A stretch of 64,000 nt of DNA from Morchella semilibera (GCA_009192285.1 WBVU01000016.1:248001-312000); one strand, 5' to 3'; shown: positions 1 through 11,639, numbered from the stretch's first letter. Numbers and translations are program-made. Notes: a model not told the origin generated them from the sequence alone.

Positions 1-83
1 AGCTACAGCAGCAATCAATGTACCTAATTGAAGTGCATTTATTGGAGAAACTCGGTCTAACAGTGCTTTTTGATAATTTATAG

Positions 84-795
84 GGAGAAGATTGTCCTCG
101 CTGCCAGAATCATTGCTACCATCGACAATCCGGCCGATATCTGCGCTGTTTCCGCCCGTCCCTACGGTCAGCGTGCTGTCTTGAAGTTCGCTGCCCACAC
201 CGGTGCCACTGCTATCGCCGGTCGTTTCACCCCTGGTAACTTCACCAACTATATCACTCGTTCTTTCAAGGAGCCCCGCCTTATCATCGTCACCGATCCC
301 CGCACCGATGCCCAGGCCATCAAGGAGGCCTCATACGTCAACATCCCCGTCATCGGTCTGTGTGATACCGACTCTCCCACTGAGTTTGTCGATGTTGCCA
401 TCCCTACCAACAACAAGTCACGCAACTCCATCGGTCTTATCTGGTGGATGCTTGCTCGCGAAGTCCTCCGTCTTCGTGGAACCATTCCTTCAAGGGAGAC
501 CGAGTGGGATGTCATGACCGATCTCTACTTCTACCGCGACCCCGAGGCTGAGGAACAGAAGGCTGTCGAGGAAGCCGACAAGGTTCCTGGTGCTGAGGAG
601 GCTGTGCCAGAAAGCGGGTTTGCTGCTGCCACTTCCGGTGCTGACTGGGATGTTGCTGGTCAGTCCGGAACCTTCGTTCCTCCTGAGGCTACTGGCCCTG
701 CGCCGAGCTGGGATGCTGACGCTGCTGGTGGTGACTGGGCTGCGGACACTGCTGCCGCTGCCGATACTTCTGCCGCTGCTACAACTGGATGGTAA
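84..795 (+). CDS. RPS0: 40S ribosomal protein S0 (uS2/RPSA), 3' exon only
   Basis: This is the last exon of the uS2-family small-subunit ribosomal protein; earlier exons lie before the window. An intron ends in TAG at 81-83, and the reading frame continues as [11 protein letters not shown], which in yeast Rps0 follows a Thr-Trp pair. The conserved uS2 core is easily read: [60 protein letters not shown] and [18 protein letters not shown]. The C-terminal tail is acidic and alanine-rich with scattered Asp/Ser-Trp pairs and ends in Gly-Trp, as in other eukaryotic RPSA tails. The protein assembles into the 40S head-body junction and is needed for 20S to 18S rRNA maturation (family knowledge). Identification is close to certain; only the 5' part is missing because of the window edge. 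Confidence 0.96.
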
Positions 796-2940
796 AAAGG
801 TTGGGATTAATGTGTTTCATTTTTTTTTTCCTTACGACCAAATAAAAAAAATTTCAAATCTGGGAACTTCAAAAAAAAAATCTAAATTAGGGCTTTGTTT
901 AATCGGAGTTCCAAAAGTTGTGCTTTACATACAGAGCCATGATCTGAGGTGGAAATTAAATAACCCAGGCGCTGCTGATATGATAGAAGCATGATATTTG
1001 TATTTGGTATTGGTAAATGATTTTCTTCGGTTTGTCAACTGGTCTTATGCAACCGCCGAACAGGATATTTCGTTTGGAGTTGTGGGTGGTTTCATCTCTC
1101 TGTTGTTTCAGTTAGGGGGGGGGGGGTAAAATGAAAGAAAGCAATAGCCTTCCATACACGCCGCCCATAAGATTTTGCACTTTGAACTGATAAGAAGTAA
1201 AGATACCTCCATGTACGCACCCCATCCCCAATGAAGCAAGCTCCCTGCCAACCGAGCTTTTGTCCAATCTTCACTGGCTGCAGGTTTGGCGACCAGTTTT
1301 GCGTAGTAGAGGACCCCAAGGACTGGTAAGAAGTGAGCCCGGAGTAAAGATATGTGAGTGCCCGTTTGGAAGCCAGTGCTCCGTTACATATTAAAACCGA
1401 GTCTAAGAGTGAGGTGCTGTTTGGGAGAATGTTGATGGATACCAACGCTGAGGTTAGTAGTAGCTAAGGCCTAAACGTTGATACCAGCAGTGGGGTTGAT
1501 TGGGGGACAGTTATGGTGGGAAAAAGCAAATCCAAGTTACTTTCGTTTTCATGTGTTTCCTAGACCCCACAAAATTGGCTGTAAAACACAACTGAATTTC
1601 CTAGAACAGGGTTTTCACCCGGACGGAGTTTCAAACCGCCAGAGCCCACTGTCGCCCTACACCGGAAATCATTTCTTTTTGCTCGTTCCTCGGCTTATAT
1701 TTAGGAGATACCAAGGCGGGAGCTAGGTAAGTTGATTACCCACATGATCCATCGCTGAACTATAATAAGGGAACTGGGCCGAAAGTAGACTCCCGAATAA
1801 GAGGGCTCAGGATAGGAGAACTAACTCCGATGTCTTGAATAACTGACAACTCTTGTTCCCTTCCCAAGATCTTGGGCGTCTTTTATTTACTACTACTCAT
1901 ACGCCTCCCCCAAGATACCATGTATTCCCATGTACTTTAATGTTGAGTTATGCACCTACATGTAGTTCACAATGTTGCCCGCAATATTACACGCGATTAT
2001 ATAAATGTATACTTTACAAGGACCTCTGCCTAAATCAAAATTAAGACTTCTCTTGAGAAGAATATAGGTACCACTTCGGTAGATTGAGCCTCCAAAATGG
2101 ACGTGATAGCAAGGTTAGCTATAGGAAAATAGGATCATAGCAGATCACTCAGTGCCTCAACTACATGGATTATTAAGGATCACAGGTTTTTCACTACATG
2201 TAGTAATCATCAATTCAGATCTAAAATAAGAATTATTAAGGTCCGGACTGATACTCTTAGGCCCTTCAGCAACAAGCCTAAATGGGGTTATGCGCGCTGA
2301 TTGCCCCCGCAATGATTTTCTGGCCAATACCGTTTTCGGAATTTCTTACATATATGTATGATTGCGCGATGTTCCCACATGTACTCAACCGAGAGAGATG
2401 TAGGGTAGAGAGTACCACTTTATTTTCTAGGCCTGCTCATTGGTTGATGAAAAATTGGAGCATATGCGCCGACGAATCAAAAGCGGGATGAGGGGATAAA
2501 TAAGGTGTTACTTTGTTATTTTGGTAAGATTATGCCAGAAAAGGTTGTGGGAAATTTCCGCCTTGCTGATCCAAGAAACAGCATCCACCAGTCAATTCCG
2601 ATTCCCTCATGGACACAGCCTCTTTTAAGCAAGGACCGCATGCATGGGCGCAAGTAGATGTGGCTTCGAGATGACAAGAAACTGTGCGTTGTCTGTGGCG
2701 CAAAGTTGCAGGGGTTCCACACACCTATTATTCCCACCTCTAGCAACCCTTTTGAAGCTTGGGCCTACCCCCAACCAAGCAAAGCTGCTGCCCGCTGCCA
2801 TTCATTGCTACCCCTCCGAAGAACGCAATCTCACCTTTGGCTTCCCCTAGAAAAATAAAAATAAACAGTAACCAGAACAAGATTGGAGCCCCGCGCCCAC
2901 AGCTTTCACAATAGAACTCCAATCGCGCCCTCGACATGAA
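796..2940. other. intergenic, no gene seen
   Basis: About 2.1 kb between RPS0 and the DENND6-type gene. Open frames on either strand are short, unlike any family I know and lack coherent splice structure. The stretch holds a G-run near 1117-1128 and several ACATGT-type palindromes (for example near 1957 and 2194). The final 100 nt should contain the promoter and 5' leader of the next gene. No RNA gene or complete mobile element was recognised. Confidence 0.6.
841..846 (+). terminator. possible poly(A) signal of RPS0
   Basis: AATAAA lies 46 nt after the RPS0 stop codon, inside an A/T-rich stretch with oligo-T before it and oligo-A after it. Fungal poly(A) signals are degenerate, so this is only a candidate. 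Confidence 0.35.
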
Positions 2941-5174
2941 ATGGCCGGTGAAGACGGCTCCGTTGCTAATGGCGGCGGTTCGTCGTCTTCCTCGTCATCT
3001 TCATGGACTGCAGCCTTGTATGCTAACGAAATAACGGATTACCCCTTCTCTCTAGATGCTTTGAGAAAATGGATGATCGCTTTGTGAGTCGGGACCGAGG
3101 GCTTCAAGTTACTTCTAAGCTAATAAACGGGTTTGTGCAGCGTTGTTTGTGACTTCAATGTCGACATTGGTAAGTGATTGGAATAGCAAATGCGATTTTA
3201 AAGGGGCAGAGTTCATGTGGGGTTTGCTAACCCATCATAGGCGTCGAAGTGGAATACATGTTTCCTTCAACTCAATTCTCTCAAACGGATTTGCAAACCA
3301 TATGTTTTAGCAGGTATGTATTTCTCGAATATCCTACAGATTACTTTTATAGGGTTTCCGTGTTTACTAATTTTACTTATAGCTTCCCTGAGCGTGTAAA
3401 TTCAGATACGATCGAAGACTCGGCTTTTCACTTCAAGTTTCGCCATTCGTCACCCGAAGTCCCTTGCGAGCCTACAGACGACGATCCTGGTTACTGGTAC
3501 GGTTTTTGTTTGTTCCGCCAACAACGCGATACTTCTGTTAAGCGAAATTACCGTCAGAAATCTCTTGTATTAGTCTCACAACATGACTTTGCGCCATTAT
3601 TTGCCCACCTGGTAAAGACAATATCAACGTTAGATTTTGCAGTGAGCCCTACGCTCATTGAGTCGGCATGCTCGAATATAGCTGCTTGGGCAGGTCCAGA
3701 GGCTGGAGTGCAAGAATTGCCATTTTTGGGCTCACTGCTGGATGTTCATATGTATGGCGCTTCTCTTGGCTGCTTCATCATAACTCCCGAGGTTGTACTG
3801 AACAAGTGATTTTTCATGATTCATAGACCTCCTCATCCTTCGTTTCCATTACAGGGTCGTGTCACTGCCTCTAGCTCCAGAACAGATGTTAGAGTGGAAT
3901 ACAAAGAAATCCACACATCTGAACCCCTCGGCTCTTGGGCAAGGCTCGCGCAACTTCTCACGTCAATTTCAGAACTATACATTATCTTTGAGCGGGTATG
4001 ATATGGTTTATTAAGGCTGTCGCTTACAGCGGCTTTAGAGTGATTTAACTAACACACATTATCAGGTCTTACTGTCTGAACCATTGGTGGTGTTAGCAGA
4101 TGATCCAAGGACTTGTAGTGAATTTGTTTCTGCGGCCGTTGATTTGATTCGCCCAGTAAGCCTTAGGGATCTCAATTTCTAGTACCCTGCTAATTCTTGT
4201 GCCAAGATACCGTTTGGTGGTGATTGCCGACCATATCTCACTATGCAGTCAGGTAGGAAGGAGGACCTTCTCCATGAAACTCATATTTCTACTTGAATTC
4301 CTGTTAACACCATTCACAGATTTCTTCTTAAATGGCCACGAGCAGGTGAGAGCTTGAGAGCTACCCCCCCCCCCCCTTTTACCCCTTGTTTCCACTAACA
4401 ATCTTTCGGGTAAGATCCCTTTCCGCCACTACCTAATAGGCATCACAAACCCATTTTTCTTAAAAAGGGTATTATCGCAGGGGAAAGATAGCGCTTCTCC
4501 CCATGTTATTTACTTATCGGGCCCGGAAGTAAAGTAAGAGAGTAAATATCTTCTATTCCCAGGAAATGTGCTTATAATTATGTTGAGACGAAAATCTCAC
4601 ACTCTATATTCTAGTGAGCGCGAGTTCACAAACAACTTTATCACCAATGACACAAAAGGATCACTTGCCAAGGATCTGGTCTTTTTGAGAAAATTAGAGC
4701 ATTATCTAAAGGACGAAGAAACAACACGTAAGCAATACATATTATTCCTTCCGTTATATTGTTTCTTTTGCTAAGTTTTCTTCTCTTCATGCAGCGCAAG
4801 AGTGTGGACGTTTTGTCCGACGTCACTTTGCACTCCTTTCGGCGTTATTCTTGGCACCCTTAAACCGTTACCTTGCGACTCTGACCACGCTCTCGCCAAA
4901 CTCGAGGATGATTGATATCGCAAACTTCTCAGAGGAGGATTTCCTGACCAGTCTTTCGAAATACGGGTGCCAGGTACAGTTCAAGGGCAAGACCAGCTTC
5001 CACAGACATAGAACTGCGGAGGCCTTCTATCGCAAGTTCTGTCGAAGCCCGGGCTTTTTCAGGTGGCTGCAGATGAAGATAAGGCTGCAAGAGGCCGATG
5101 GGGGTAACGGTAACGGCGGTATCTCGCCCGCAAGTGACTATAGGGAAAAAATTGTAGATGGCGTGCAAACCTAA
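2941..5174 (+). CDS. DENND6: DENND6-type (FAM116/AFI1-like) DENN-domain Rab exchange factor
   Basis: DENN-domain protein of the DENND6 type; animal DENND6 is a guanine-nucleotide exchange factor for Rab14 in endosomal recycling. My model has eleven exons: 2941-3083, 3141-3169, 3241-3313, 3383-3751, 3827-3995, 4066-4155, 4207-4252, 4320-4345, 4415-4533, 4588-4727, 4795-5174 (527 aa). Phase closes throughout. Matches to the animal protein as I remember it include VVCDFNVDIG (residues about 50-59), FRHSSPEVP, YWYGFCLFRQQRD, KRNYRQKSLVLVSQ, LLSEPLVVLADDP, CRPYLTMQSDFF and GITNPFFLK. The C-terminal half keeps the RRHF and LNRYLATL stretches. The start codon at 2941 is the first ATG in the open frame; another at 2936 is out of frame. 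Intron 3 (3314-3382) is a multiple of three without a stop, so it could be retained. The intron at 4346-4414 carries 13 C. The junction at 4533/4588 is the least certain. Confidence 0.86.
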
Positions 5175-6385
5175 GCTTGAGATTGGGTTTTTTTGTTTTA
5201 TTTTTTTTTGAAAGTATATATGTCACTAGTTCTTATGGCGGATCTTTTGCCTTTCTTTTGTGTGCGTTCTTTTTGGGGAGTTATTTGTATATCCGAATAC
5301 CACGGCTTAGTTGTTTTTGTCGTTTACCTTGGTGACTGCAGGCGTATGCCAGAGTCAGATTATCGTTTTAATAGGGAGAGAGAGAAAAAATGTTTTAGTT
5401 CTTTAGCATGCCTGTATGCGGCAGTATATTTAGCAGCCGTTGAAGATCCGTATTTAATTAATATAATTCCTGGCGGAGCTTTATAATTCGGGGTCGAGTA
5501 ATCATATCTGCAGAGAATAGATATGATTTTTTCAAGTTCTAGATTTACGCGGACATGGGCGTGGGGTTCTATTCGAGTCCGGCAAATCACTTGGCGCCAA
5601 GGATTAGTTGCTGCCCAGGGGGGCGGGGGGGCCAAGGATTATTTACGCATAATTTTTGTTTTGAACCGCCGAATCTCAGGGATAACGAATCGGACTGGGG
5701 GCTGGAATACCACCAATTGCCTATTGGTCAAGACGGCCAAAAGCTACATACGCTGTAATTTGGCTCTGTCGGATTGAGGCTCAACAGGCATCTGGCCAAT
5801 CCCGAAGCCTGGTAATATTCCAGTCCAGCCCAGTAATTCAAATATGAGATTGGGAATGGAGGGTGGGCATGAGGGCAGAATAGGCGGGAGAGAGTACTGG
5901 AGGGGGAGGTGGGAATGTATGTATGTAGGTAGTGCTGTGGGGTTTCTACAGCTTTGTCACTGGTGGTTTGGTACGTGTTGCAGGTATATACCGGTACTCT
6001 ACTGCTGGTGGCATGTATATAGATCATGTATTTTGGGAGGGTTATGTCTTGATGCAATTGCGATTGGAAGCCTTGAGCCCGGAGTAATCAATCAAATCAT
6101 GTCTCGCGTTACAGCAATCACTAGTAGCTCTGTAGATAAATGTGCCTAGATAATTAGATCAATTGTTAGCTACATACGCAGGTACAGCCCGTGCTCTCCA
6201 TAGCTGGGGGTAATAATCTACTAACTTACTATTCGGAGATATATATATTAACCGCACGTGATCTTTATGTCATCACGCATCCGTTATCCGTCCCCGCGAC
6301 CTTCATCTCTCTCCCTCCCCCTTCCTTCCCACGGCGCTCAACCTCCCCCATCCCCGCACTACAGCCATACACATGCACCACCGAG
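5175..6385. other. intergenic, no gene seen
   Basis: 1.2 kb between two genes on the plus strand. Open frames here look accidental. The sequence changes from AT-rich (5200-5500) to mixed, and the last 100 nt before the J-domain start codon are strongly C-rich on the sense strand, as expected of a transcribed leader in this GC-rich block. Confidence 0.55.
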
Positions 6386-7261
6386 ATGCTCGCGAGCCTC
6401 CGCTCCTCCACCGCCCCCCGCCGCCACCACCACCACCTCCTCCTCCGCAGCTACGCAACCGAAACCGAGCACACGCGGTGGCCCCCGGGGCCCCTCCCAA
6501 CACCGTACCAGATCTTCAACTACAACCCGAAAACGCCGTACTCGAAGGCGCGCTACCTGCAGCTGGTCAAGCTCTACCACCCCGACCACGCCCGCCACAG
6601 CGACATGGACATCGCGGACGCGGTGCGCACGGAGCGCTTCCGCCTCGTGGTCGCCGCGAACGGGATATTGTCGGACCCGGCGAAGCGCGCGGCGTATGAC
6701 CGCTTTGGGCTGGGGTGGAATGTGGCGGGGGAGGCGAGGGCGGGGTGGTGGCGCGAGAGGGAGGGGTTCGAGGCTGGCGGGTATGGGTCGGGGGGGGTCA
6801 ATGATCCGAGTAGGAATGCGACGTGGGAGGACTGGGAGAGGTATTATCAGCGGAAGGCGGCGGCGGAGGCGGGGAGTAGTGGTGGTGGTGGGGGTGGTGG
6901 GGGCGCAGGGGGGCAGGAGACCCTGTATACGTCGAATAGGGCGTTTGTGGTTATTGTGGCGTTTCTGGCGTCGCTGGGCGGGATTGCGAATATCAGCAGG
7001 GCGAACAAGAACGGGCACCTGTTCCTGGACCAGACGGACAAGAGGTCGGCGAGTATCGGGAAGGAGCTGGAGTGGAGGAGGAGGGAGGCGGTCAGGCTGG
7101 GGGGAAAGGACGAGAGGATTAGGAATTTCCTGAGGGTGAGGGATCCGGTGGGGTATGGCGTGGAGGTGGAGCAGGAGAGGGAGGAGAGGGTGAGGAGGTT
7201 GTTGCCGCCGGAGGAGAGGTGTATCAGTGATGATATACAGAAGAGGAGGGTCGACACTTGA
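6386..7261 (+). CDS. mitochondrial J-domain (DnaJ-like) protein
   Basis: Single-exon gene, 291 aa from the ATG at 6386. The in-frame extension upstream is rejected because the residues after this ATG read as a classical mitochondrial presequence (Arg, Ser, His and Leu rich, then SYATE). A J domain follows at about residues 45-115: TPYQIFNYNP, a helix with the invariant HPD in KLYHPDHAR, and LSDPAKRAAYDRFGLGW. Next come a glycine-rich tract (about 167-177), a hydrophobic segment FVVIVAFLASLGGIA that could span or peripherally bind the inner membrane, and a basic/acidic tail. J proteins stimulate Hsp70 ATPase; here the partner would be matrix Hsp70. This is not a full DnaJ because the zinc-finger and substrate domains are absent. 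The coding strand is C-rich in the first third and G-rich in the last third. Confidence 0.85.
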   Translation: MLASLRSSTAPRRHHHHLLLRSYATETEHTRWPPGPLPTPYQIFNYNPKTPYSKARYLQLVKLYHPDHARHSDMDIADAVRTERFRLVVAANGILSDPAKRAAYDRFGLGWNVAGEARAGWWREREGFEAGGYGSGGVNDPSRNATWEDWERYYQRKAAAEAGSSGGGGGGGGAGGQETLYTSNRAFVVIVAFLASLGGIANISRANKNGHLFLDQTDKRSASIGKELEWRRREAVRLGGKDERIRNFLRVRDPVGYGVEVEQEREERVRRLLPPEERCISDDIQKRRVDT

Positions 7262-8060
7262 TGTGGCGGCGGCGGCGGGCTTTCCTTTGTATTTATGTAT
7301 GTATGTATGTATGTATGTATCTTTCCTTCCTGTTCTTGCTTTGGACGCCTCTGTCGTATATATATATAGCATTGTGGCAGAGGCGTGTTTTTGCTTTCTG
7401 TATTCCTGTTTTTGTGGGCGTTATAGGAATAATATAGGCTGTGCTTTGTCCACGAGTGGCGGTAATCATTCACCACCTCTGTAAATACCTAGAGTAAATC
7501 TTTGTGCTGCCGATACCCGGATGGCCCTCTCGGAGTCGGCGTCCCGAATCGATATAACTCCAGCCCGCGGCGGGGGAACAACCAGTGTGCGCATTTGGCC
7601 ATGAGGGGATCGATCGACCGCGCTTCTATATTATATATGTAGACCCCATGGGGCTACACCTGCGAACCCACCCGAGTGATAGATCATGATCCGAGTCTCT
7701 GCCTGCTGCCAGGGATGGGATGCGTAGATTGGCGTGAGCTGCTACTACGCACGCCGTAACTGTGCTGTTTTGCGGCGGCGATGAACCGTACCCACCTGCC
7801 TGCATGCATGGGTTGCAAGGGCAGACGGTCCGTCCGTTCGACGTGCGCGGGGCTTTGGTGGTGGTGGTATCTTGCGTTTCGGATCATTACCCTCCCTGGC
7901 TCGAGTGTGGGTGTGGGTGGTCATGGACGGTCACTCGGTCGTTAGCTTGGCGCAATCAATCAATCAGAGACGTCACTTCTGGTACCAATCAATTGTTAAG
8001 AAAAAAAATCTATTACTATATATATTATATTATATTATACTATATACAGGGCCCTTCTAT
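7262..8060. other. intergenic with tetranucleotide microsatellite
   Basis: About 0.8 kb between converging genes. A TATG microsatellite runs at about 7294-7320, just after the J-protein stop, and an AT dinucleotide-rich stretch lies at 8007-8046, just after the end of the RING gene on the other strand. No gene seen. Confidence 0.6.
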
Positions 8061-8939
8061 CTAGGCCCTCGAATAGCGGGGCCTATAAGAATCATACCCG
8101 CGCCTCCCCTCGCCCTTCCCCCTCGCACCCCGCACCCCACCACCCCCCTCGTCACCCCCCACCCCCACCAGCACCAGCGCCGCCTCCTCCTCCGGCGAAA
8201 ACGCCTCCGGCACAGTCCGCGCATACTGCACGAATCGGTCCCAGTCGCACAAGCGGTCAAACGGGCTACGCAGCCAGGCGCCCAGCTCGTGCAGAAACAA
8301 GCGTGCGTTTCTGGGGCCGAGGAAGTCGGCGACCATGGCCTCGGCGGCGCCGGAGGCGCCGCGCAGGTCCACGGACTTGAGGATCGCGACGACGTATTCG
8401 AGCAGGAACTCGCGGTCGCAGGGGAAGACTTGCAGCTCGCGGCGCAGGAAGGTGCGGGCCCGTGAGAGGAGGGGTGGGGTGTGGCGGAGCTGGCGGGGCG
8501 TGGGGGGTGGGCGGAAGCGCGAGGTAGGGGTTGCGCGATGTGGTGGGAGCGGAGGTTGTGCGTGTAGATGTAGCGGCGGCGGAGGAGGGCCGTGGGGGTG
8601 CGGTGGGGGGGTGGCGTGGGGGTGCGGTGGCGGCGGCGGTGTGTGTTGGGGGTGTTGGAGGGGGGTTTGATGGGGTGCTAGGGGTGGTTAGTTGGTGTTT
8701 ATTTGGAGGCGAGGTGGACTCACCTTCACGACCTTTCCTAGCGTCTTGTCGGCTACGGAAAGGACATTGACGGCCGTGTTGCAGAGCGGGCACGACGGCC
8801 GCACCTCGAGCCAGTTGAGCAGACAGAGGTAGTCGAATGCGTGCTGGCACGGCGAGGCGACCGCTCGCTCGCTGATGGGGTCCAGGCAGATTACGCAGTT
8901 CTCGGCGGTCTCGCCCCCGGGTGCGGAGGCAGCGCTCAT
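8061..8939 (-). CDS. RING-finger E3 ubiquitin ligase-like protein with apparent frameshift
   Basis: Minus-strand gene of two exons, 8939-8724 and 8677-8061, split by a 46-nt intron (GTGAGT donor). The start at 8939 gives MSAASAPGG, then a C3HC4 RING at about residues 14-55 ([31 protein letters not shown]). The fungal family then has an arginine-rich segment and a conserved C-terminal domain. Here this reads [19 protein letters not shown] in one frame, then [67 protein letters not shown] and DWDRFVQY in another. The frame changes near 8536: one base appears to be missing, so this is a real frameshift allele or a sequence error in a GC-rich stretch. Restored, the protein would be about 277 aa. 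It is probably a nuclear or cytosolic E3 related to TOPORS-type RING proteins; substrates are unknown. Confidence 0.75.
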
Positions 8940-9748
8940 TTGCGGGGAGGCGGAGGTGAGGACGAAGTGGAGGAGGAGGAGGAGGAGGACGGATGTTGCG
9001 CGGTAAGGTAAGAGATAGCTCCCGGTTTGGTATGTGTACCCGATCTCTCGCTCCCCTAACCCTGGTGCCAAGGCTACGGAGGCAGGGAATTCAATTCAAT
9101 TGTCAGCAGAGCATGTGAAGGGCAATCTCTTTCTGCGGCCGTATTGGGTCTGATTGGATATAAGAATATAACTATCAATTCAATTCAATTCAATTCGATT
9201 GGCACTCCTTCAAGGATACTCTCTCTCCCAGCCATCGATATTATTCAGGTACATACAATACAGTCATACTCGAACACGGGTGCTGCGCGCCCGGGTACGA
9301 CCCCGGGCCCGGGGGGGCCAGTAATCTCAAAACTTTAAGGACTCCCCCCCAACAGATTCTCAAAACGACTGAACCGGGGGAGTGTAATTATGTATGCAGC
9401 CAGAATAGAATTGTATGTAATTCAATCCCTACACGGCGGACAACCGTGCACCGGGATGCTCGATTGCCGAGATGAGACGAGTGCCTGATGCTGGATTAAC
9501 TGTAATGGTAATGGGGATTGGCTTGCCTCGGTACGGTTTATGGCATCACTCGGGTTTGGGGGACCTACAGGAGTATATACCTGATTTGCTGCTACTACTA
9601 ACTAACTACCGCTGCTGCTACTAATTGTGGCTTGAAGCAGCTAGCTGGCTAGCTGGTGCCTGACCGTTTGTAAAGAGAGAAGAAGAAAAGAAGAAATAAA
9701 AAAAGCTTATTTCATACCCGGACCTGTCTAGTCTACTACGGGCAGCTC
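8940..9748. other. intergenic with pentanucleotide repeats
   Basis: Upstream of the RING gene and downstream of DAM1. It holds CAATT-type pentanucleotide repeats at about 9088-9102 and 9176-9200 and an oligo-G/C patch near 9300. A frame that would extend the RING protein upstream through a leucine run is caused by a GAG/CTC repeat and was not accepted as coding. Confidence 0.5.
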
Positions 9749-10483
9749 TCACTTAGAGTACCGCAGGCCCCTCCCCCTCTTGACGGCGCCGCCCCTGCTG
9801 CTGCCACTACCGCGGGAGCTACCGCCGCGCCTGGGGGCCTTGGGAATGGTTGAGGCAGTGGGGGTGGGCGAGGGCGCGCGCGGCTCGCGGACAAACGAGG
9901 TGTCGGTGGTCCTGCAAGCAACATGGTCAGCCGGGGGGGTGGTCTTATAGCGGGTGGGTGGGTAGAGAGGCAGACATGAAGGTTGCTTCTGCGTCCTGCT
10001 CGGCGCGCCACTGGTCAGGCTCGTACGGGTTACTGCGGCCTTGTCCTCGTCAGTGCCGTGCTACAGAGGTATATATACACACACATACCCAACGACGCTT
10101 CATGCTCCGCCGCCCTCTTGAACGACTCTTTGATCGGCGCCTTCCTACCACCCCTCTCATCAGCACTCTTCCCCCGGGAGGGAAGGAAGGGGGAAAGGGC
10201 ATACCTCGGTAAAGTCCATGCAAAAGGCGTTCATGTTGAGCCCATACAGGAAGCTAGCGAAGCTCTCGCTGAAGCGCGAGACCGAGTCGTGCATGATCTG
10301 CAGGTCGCCCATGTCCGCCTCCAGCGTTGCCATGGCGTCGCTCAGCTCCGCGAACTGCGGGGCCAGCGCGTTGAGGGGGAAGGGCTCGTCGCCGCCGCTG
10401 TCGCGGAGGGAGCTGCGCGAGTTGGAGCGGCGGAGGGGCGTGGCGGGGCGGGAGGGCGGTTTGGGGGGTGCGGGGGTCGACAT
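9749..10483 (-). CDS. DAM1: DASH complex subunit Dam1 (outer kinetochore)
   Basis: Dam1 is a subunit of the DASH/Dam1 ring that couples kinetochores to spindle microtubules. The model has four exons, 10483-10205, 10140-10089, 10039-9976 and 9911-9749, giving 185 aa with phase closing. The diagnostic Dam1 domain is at residues about 38-93: LAPQFAELSDAMATLEADM, LQIMHDSVSRFSESFASFL and YGLNMNAFCMDF. Exon 2 continues with APIKESFKRAAEHEASLG, and exons 3-4 give SNPYEPDQW and the conserved TFMTTDTSFV. The C-terminal tail is Arg/Gly/Ser-rich, a plausible microtubule-binding tail. The start at 10483 is preferred over an in-frame ATG further upstream, because the intervening residues are a threonine run encoded by a GTG/CAC microsatellite. 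Fungal Dam1 proteins of this short type are common in Pezizomycotina, whereas the yeast protein is longer. Confidence 0.93.
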
Positions 10484-11352
10484 TGTGGTGGTGGTGGTGG
10501 TGGTGGTGGTTGGATCGGGATATTGGTATTGGGTTTGGGTATTGGGGACTGGGGTTGGGTTGCGAACAGACACAGGCGCGCTAGGCCGTGTTGGGAATGG
10601 ATGCTTGCGGATACCGAAAGTGCCGGTCGCGCGGGTGGACATCAGCCCGGGGGGGGGGCGCTTGACGACAAACCGGAATTGGAGCAAGAGAACTCGGAAC
10701 GGGGGAAGCCCCGCAGACCGACGCTGACGACATGATTCTTGGGAATTGGGCAGAGACATGTACGAGTAGGAAGTATCTACAGTCTGCAGCGGGCCCTGAT
10801 ATCATTACTCCGTAGAGAGAGAGAGAAGTCTGTGTGTGTGCCTTGTGCCTTGTGCCTTGTGCCTTGTGCCTTGGGTGGGCGGTGGACGGGGGCCCTGAGT
10901 AGAAAAGTCTTTGAGTGTTACGACATCAGCAGCCGTTTCAAACAAGGCGGGCCCTTTTCTCTTCTACATATTCCATACTTCCTCATACACCATCATCATC
11001 ATCATCATCATAATCTCCCATCCATCCACTCGAGGAATTAAGAACAGGAATCTAAATAAAACATAACGCACATACTATTACAAAAACGAACCCCTCCCTG
11101 CTGCGCCTCTCTCGTTCTCGTTTCCCCTCGCTCGTCCCTAGGAACGGGAAAAAAAGAAAAGAAAAAAAGTGACACACCACAATTAATTAATTGCGGGCGC
11201 CCAGTATAACAGTACCGACTGCCCCACCGAGAGAAAGAAAGAAAGAGAGAAAGAAAAAAAACCATAGTCATATATATGTGGAAGGCCTTTACCCGCTCAT
11301 CTCCTCGACGCCTCCTCTTCGCAACCAACCGTCGGCGCCCGCACACGTCATC

Positions 11353-11393
<41 letters not shown>

Positions 11394-11639
11394 GTAATAC
11401 TGGTTATAAGTACCACCGCCGTCCCCACATCCACATCCACAGCCTCCACAACCTCTACAACTACTAAATCTAGAACTAGAACTAGAACTAGAACTACAAC
11501 TACTTTCCTGGCCGCGTCGCTTGCTGTGTCGGTGTTTGCTGCCGTCAACGAGAAGAATACTGCCTCGTTACCGTTCAGTCTCTGGGCACCTACTGCTCCG
11601 CTGAAAGAAGAAGAAGAAGAAGAAGAGGAAGAATACGAA
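10484..11639. promoter_or_regulatory. divergent promoter region DAM1 / Csr1-like gene
   Basis: 1.15 kb between two genes that diverge. It is full of short tandem repeats: a trinucleotide GTG/CAC run at 10487-10511, CCTTGTG heptamers at about 10845-10874, CAT repeats near 10992-11009, a CAG/AGC run at 11354-11390 and a CTAGAA hexamer at about 11470-11493. Part of 11276-11639 may be coding in an alternative 5' exon model of the downstream gene (see findings). Confidence 0.5.

Noticed and set aside
6359-7372. Long open frame (337 codons) antisense to the J-domain gene
   Set aside because: It is Pro/Arg/Leu low complexity caused by GC-rich codons on the other strand; the J domain with HPD on the plus strand explains the sequence.
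8266-8850. 194-codon minus-strand frame overlapping the RING gene
   Set aside because: Pro/Thr-rich frame running through the intron and shifted against the conserved RING-family sequence.
8940-9071. N-terminal extension of the RING protein with a leucine run resembling a signal peptide
   Set aside because: The leucines come from a GAG/CTC microsatellite, and the family starts close to the RING; the ATG at 8939 fits better.
10484-10759. In-frame N-terminal extension of Dam1
   Set aside because: It runs through a threonine tract coded by a GTG/CAC repeat and has no similarity to Dam1 proteins.
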